A stretch of 64,000 nt of DNA from Motilimonas pumila (GTDB lineage Bacteria > Pseudomonadota > Gammaproteobacteria > Enterobacterales > CBDFNC01). The translations under genes and the position numbers were made by a program. This document shows, in pieces, positions 60,865 through 64,000 of this stretch. Where the stretch lies: contig NZ_QZCH01000002.1 in NCBI RefSeq assembly GCF_003596335.1, forward strand, positions 186,001 through 250,000, given 5' to 3'. The notes under the pieces were generated by a model. It saw only the letters and a program-made list of their open reading frames with translations. It was not told where the DNA came from and did no database searches. How positions within the stretch are numbered: the stretch's first letter is position 1; each line of letters starts with the position of its first letter.

Positions 60865-61050
60865 TGTAAATTTCCTTTTTACCTACTTAATTACTAGACG
60901 CGGCATCATACTTTAATGTGTATTGATGTAAAGTTGATATTTTATTGTGCTCATTTAAATCAGAGTTTTTTCTCGATTAATTGGCGAAAACGGCTTAACC
61001 CTAGGTACACTAACAGGATAAACGATCGCTTAAACAGGCTGTTGCTATCA

Positions 61051-62013
61051 ATGAAAATTGGATTTCCCCCGACTCTTTGCTTAATAGTCAGACACATCAT
61101 GGCATTCTCTGTGCACATATATCGTCGAGCTCATGAGGATAGAATAAAAGTATCCGCAGGATACTTGGCGTATGTAACCTTACTGTCTTTGGTGCCTATG
61201 CTCGCGGTGATATTTGCCGTGCTGTCCGCATTTCCTGTTTTTAAGTCAATGCAAGTTATGATCGAAGACTTTGTCTACAACAATTTTGTGCCTGCTTCGG
61301 GTGATGCGGTGCGAGAGCACCTTACTGGCTTTATTGCTAATACAAGCCAGATGACGGCAATGGGTATTGGGGCTTTGATTGTGGTGGCTTTATTATTGAT
61401 TTCTGCGGTCGATCAGAACCTTAATCATATATGGCGAGTCAGAAAAAAGCGCAACATGGCAAGTGCCTTTGCCATGTATTGGATGGTGTTGAGCCTTGGC
61501 CCTGTGGTCGTGGGTGCCAGCATTGCGATGAGCTCTTATGTTATCTCGTTGAATATTATAACTGACGCCGAATTATTAACCCATGGCCAGCAAATGCTTC
61601 GGTTTTTACCCCTGCTGATATCCATTGTTATGTTCTTGGGTATTTACACCTTGGTGCCAAATACTCGGGTGAAGTTGCGCCACGCCTTGGTGGGGGCCAT
61701 TGTTGCAGCCATGTTGTTCGAATTGTCTAAAAAAGGCTTTGCGTTTTACATTACCCAATTTCCTTCTTACCAAGCCATTTATGGCGCGCTGGCGACGATT
61801 CCTATCCTGTTTGTGTGGGTGTATCTAAGTTGGATTATCGTATTATTTGGCGCAGAGTTCACTGCGGCGTTAGGCGACTACCCAGGCTTACCTGTGCGTT
61901 CACCATCATTGTCTAAAACAGCGACGGATGACGGCCTTATTGACGCTGAACACGATGAGTTGCAACCTCCTGTTGATGATACTGACGATGAGGTGCGGTC
62001 TTCACCGCGATAA
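61051..62013 (+). CDS. YihY/BrkB-family inner-membrane protein
   Basis: A 320-residue protein from the ATG at 61051; the frame is open 45 codons further up, but this start places the conserved L-A-Y-V-T-L-L-S-L-V-P block near residue 38, close to E. coli YihY. About six transmembrane helices and family motifs (D-Q-N-L-N-H-I-W-R-V near 120; F-V-W-V-Y-L-S-W near the end) are visible. The C-terminal tail (about 285-320) is acidic. Members were once thought to be tRNA-processing RNase BN; that is not supported, and the role is unknown. Confidence 0.85.
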   Translation: MKIGFPPTLCLIVRHIMAFSVHIYRRAHEDRIKVSAGYLAYVTLLSLVPMLAVIFAVLSAFPVFKSMQVMIEDFVYNNFVPASGDAVREHLTGFIANTSQMTAMGIGALIVVALLLISAVDQNLNHIWRVRKKRNMASAFAMYWMVLSLGPVVVGASIAMSSYVISLNIITDAELLTHGQQMLRFLPLLISIVMFLGIYTLVPNTRVKLRHALVGAIVAAMLFELSKKGFAFYITQFPSYQAIYGALATIPILFVWVYLSWIIVLFGAEFTAALGDYPGLPVRSPSLSKTATDDGLIDAEHDELQPPVDDTDDEVRSSPR

Positions 62014-62095
62014 ACTTAAGCTCGCTAACATTAACTCGTTACCTTGGCTGCTATTATTAATTGATACGCACATTTTTTATTAAGGTCATGGTGTT

Positions 62096-63064
62096 ATGCA
62101 GACATTGTACCCCGCAATCAACAGCAATCAGGAATACCAACTTGAGGTCGGCCAAGGTCATACTCTGTACGTCGAGGAGTCTGGCTCAGTCGACGGTATT
62201 CCTGTACTGTTTTTTCATGGTGGTCCTGGTGCGGGGTGTCATCAATCTGATCGTCGATTTTTTGATCCTGAGCGTTTTCGCATTATTCTCTTTGATCAGC
62301 GAGGCTGTGGCAGATCTACGCCTTATGGCGAGCTACAAGACAACTCACCATCCCAGTTGGTAGAAGACATCGAATCTATTCGTCAGCATTTGGGGGTTAA
62401 ACAATGGCTATTATTTGGTGGCTCTTGGGGCGCGACGCTGGCGCTACTTTACGCGCAGAGCTTTCCTGAGCAGGTCTTAGGCTTGGTGTTGCGGGGCACT
62501 TTTTTGATGCGGCCCGAAGACCTTACTTGGCTTTATCAGGCTGAAGGCGGTGCGGCGCAGGTCTTTCCGGATTATTTTGCGGAGTTTGTTCAGCCTTTTG
62601 GACGTGATTGTCAGATGCAAGATACCTTGCATTATTATCATCAACTACTCACCTCAGACAATGAACTAGAGCGCTTAAATGCCGCCAAGTCATGGTATTT
62701 CTGGGAAGGCCGGATTGCGCAACTTCATGCCCCAGAACATATGAATTTCGACGCCCATCAAGGCATTTCCATGGCGCGTATTTCAAGTCACTTTTTTACC
62801 CAGCAGCCGCTGCTTCAGCACAGTATTTTGAGCCAATTAGAGAAAGTGACACACTTGCCTGCTATCTTGATCCATGGTCGTTATGACATGGTGTGTAAGT
62901 TAGAAAATTCGTCGCAACTGGCTAAGCAATGGCCAAATGCACAATTGCAAATAGTGCCAAGTGCTGGCCATAGCAGCCGAGAAGCCGGTATGATTGACGC
63001 CTTGTGTAAAGCAACAACAACCATGGCAGATATTATTAATGATCGCACTCATTCAGAGAGTTAG
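62096..63064 (+). CDS. pip: Proline iminopeptidase
   Basis: A 322-residue cytosolic alpha/beta hydrolase of the S33 family that releases N-terminal proline. Conserved blocks are H-G-G-P-G-A-G-C (oxyanion hole) near residue 40, the nucleophile motif G-G-S-W-G-A-T near 112, and the late acidic and His residues (G-R-Y-D-M-V and G-H-S-S). AAGG lies before the ATG. Its last 26 bases overlap dtd, so the two are probably co-translated. Confidence 0.94.
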   Translation: MQTLYPAINSNQEYQLEVGQGHTLYVEESGSVDGIPVLFFHGGPGAGCHQSDRRFFDPERFRIILFDQRGCGRSTPYGELQDNSPSQLVEDIESIRQHLGVKQWLLFGGSWGATLALLYAQSFPEQVLGLVLRGTFLMRPEDLTWLYQAEGGAAQVFPDYFAEFVQPFGRDCQMQDTLHYYHQLLTSDNELERLNAAKSWYFWEGRIAQLHAPEHMNFDAHQGISMARISSHFFTQQPLLQHSILSQLEKVTHLPAILIHGRYDMVCKLENSSQLAKQWPNAQLQIVPSAGHSSREAGMIDALCKATTTMADIINDRTHSES

Positions 63065-63476
63065 CCAAGCAAGCGTAACGGTAGAAAATACCCAAGTAGG
63101 GGCCATCGAACAAGGCCTATTGGTATTACTGGGAGTGGAGCAAGGTGATGACGACGCCAAAGCACAACGCCTTGCTAATAAAGTATTGAATTATCGCGTC
63201 TTTGCTGATGAAGCTGGCAAGATGAACTTGAACGTGCAACAAGTCGGCGGAAGCTTGTTGGTGGTATCGCAATTTACGCTCGCAGCGGATACTAAAAAAG
63301 GCACTCGCCCTGGCTTTTCTTATGGCGCAGATCCCGCAGAAGCGGACCGTTTATACCAATATTTTTCAGAGCAATGCCGTCAACAGGGCATGACAACCGA
63401 AAATGGTCAGTTTGCGGCAGACATGCAAGTGCAGCTTACCAACGACGGCCCTGTCACATTTTGGTTACAGGTGTGA
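63039..63476 (+). CDS. dtd: D-aminoacyl-tRNA deacylase
   Basis: A 145-residue Dtd, the same length as E. coli when started at the ATG at 63039; the frame is open 15 codons up. It hydrolyses D-amino acids (and glycine) from mischarged tRNAs. Hallmarks are [16 protein letters not shown] near residue 78 and the Gly-cisPro-like N-D-G-P-V-T-F near the C-terminus. The start lies inside the 3' end of pip. Confidence 0.96.
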   Translation: MIALIQRVSQASVTVENTQVGAIEQGLLVLLGVEQGDDDAKAQRLANKVLNYRVFADEAGKMNLNVQQVGGSLLVVSQFTLAADTKKGTRPGFSYGADPAEADRLYQYFSEQCRQQGMTTENGQFAADMQVQLTNDGPVTFWLQV

Positions 63477-63483
63477 GTCCGCA

Positions 63484-63530
63484 GCAAGCTTAATCGCTTA
63501 TTGTTAAGCTTGCACCGAAAGCAAGCTTAA
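63484..63530. terminator. Inverted repeat after dtd
   Basis: GCAAGCTTAA (63484-63493) and TTAAGCTTGC (63504-63513) form a stem with a 10-base loop; a third copy, GCAAGCTTAA, is at 63521-63530. It lies between convergent genes and may terminate both. Confidence 0.55.
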
Positions 63531-63533
63531 CCA

Positions 63534-64000
63534 TTATGGCACCAGTTTGTTGATAAAGGGCAATCTCGCTAAAGCCATCGTCAACACCAAAGACACTAAT
63601 AACACTATGATGGTGAGCACCGGAATGGCGAACCAGTTGCTGCCAAAAGCGGCATAAAAGCCATTATCAATGTCTCGAATGGGAATAAGCAGTAAAGGGT
63701 GCAGTAAGTAAATCCCTAGGCTGTATTTAGAAATAACGCTGATCAGCAGGCGTAATTTTCCTTGGATTCTTTCACCGTAGGTTTGTGCTAAAACAAACAA
63801 CATGCCGCCAATGGTTGCCGTGTTAAGGGTTTTGTAGCCCATGAAAAAGCTGCTGTATTCACCTTGCTCAAGGCTTAAATACCAAGTACCAAAGAAATTA
63901 AAACAGAGCATGGTGCAGCCAGCCGTAAGCCACCATTTTAAATCATCACGGTTATCGCGGTTAAACAAATACCAGCCCAGTAACAAATAGCCCGTATACA
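63534..64000 (-). CDS. Acyltransferase-3 family membrane protein, C-terminal part (5' end outside window)
   Basis: The frame is open to the window edge, beyond the internal ATG at 63986, so the start is missing. About 155 residues are seen, with five hydrophobic segments. The block S-K-Y-S-L-G-I-Y-L-L-H-P-L-L-L near the end is typical of acyltransferase-3 (OafA/WecH-type) proteins, which acetylate surface sugars or lipids in the inner membrane. The active-site His of the family lies in the missing N-terminal part. Substrate unknown. Confidence 0.72.
   Translation of the reverse strand, partial: YTGYLLLGWYLFNRDNRDDLKWWLTAGCTMLCFNFFGTWYLSLEQGEYSSFFMGYKTLNTATIGGMLFVLAQTYGERIQGKLRLLISVISKYSLGIYLLHPLLLIPIRDIDNGFYAAFGSNWFAIPVLTIIVLLVSLVLTMALARLPFINKLVP

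Noticed and set aside
1-64000. tRNA, rRNA and insertion sequences
   Set aside because: No cloverleaf, rRNA segment, transposase frame or terminal inverted repeats could be recognised in any gap.

Overview
The window is a chromosomal segment of a marine-type gammaproteobacterium. The arrangement glnA/DUF4124/ntrB/ntrC, typA next to a FliL-like gene and ubiC-ubiA-plsB-dgkA, yicC/rph/pyrE and nirB-nirD-nirC points to the Alteromonadales/Vibrionales neighbourhood (Agarivorans- or Shewanella-like). This is inferred from gene order and protein resemblance only; no 16S or other marker is present.

Left core (1-21434): a truncated S9 peptidase lipoprotein, an HDOD protein, a LacI-type regulator and a coiled-coil membrane protein. 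The nitrogen-regulation block follows (ntrC, ntrB, DUF4124, glnA), with a sigma-54 promoter and NtrC sites readable upstream of glnA and another NtrC site before ntrB. Then come typA, a FliL-like gene, ubiC-ubiA, plsB (convergent with ubiA), dgkA, an RT0821/Lpp0805-type surface protein, an M48 metalloprotease lipoprotein, a MATE exporter coupled to a 55-residue gene, and a CPA1 Na+/H+ antiporter.

Accessory island (about 21435-43339): toxin-antitoxin and defence genes with mobile-element genes. It carries HipB/HipA with a HipB-like operator, a SEC-C protein paired with a HigA-type antitoxin, and two AlpA-type regulators. It also has an unrecognised 341-residue protein, a palindrome-rich non-coding region before a YagK/YfjJ (inovirus Gp2) protein, an LRAT-domain protein, a FimB-sized tyrosine recombinase, DUF2787 and RadC. 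A long rightward defence run follows: XRE-ImmA, PIN-like, Mrr-like nuclease, type I R-M (hsdM, hsdS, hsdR), then an ABC/OLD-type ATPase plus HNH nuclease resembling Septu. A P4-type integrase closes the island next to the 3' end of yicC, a known insertion site for mobilizable islands. I found no matching left attachment repeat, so the left border is uncertain.

Right core (43340-64000): yicC, rph, pyrE, a small secreted protein, three tandem SUKH (SMI1/KNR4) immunity-like paralogues, a CadC-like membrane regulator and a PQQ-type beta-propeller protein. Then the nirBDC nitrite assimilation operon with FNR and NarL/NarP-type sites, a VOC protein, an FMN reductase divergent from a SufR-like regulator with two candidate operators, pbpG, a murA homologue, a lipoprotein, a YihY-family membrane protein, prolyl aminopeptidase overlapping dtd, and a truncated acyltransferase-3 gene.

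No rRNA, tRNA, CRISPR array or insertion sequence was recognised. Nothing could be searched against databases; functions rest on motifs and remembered family features.
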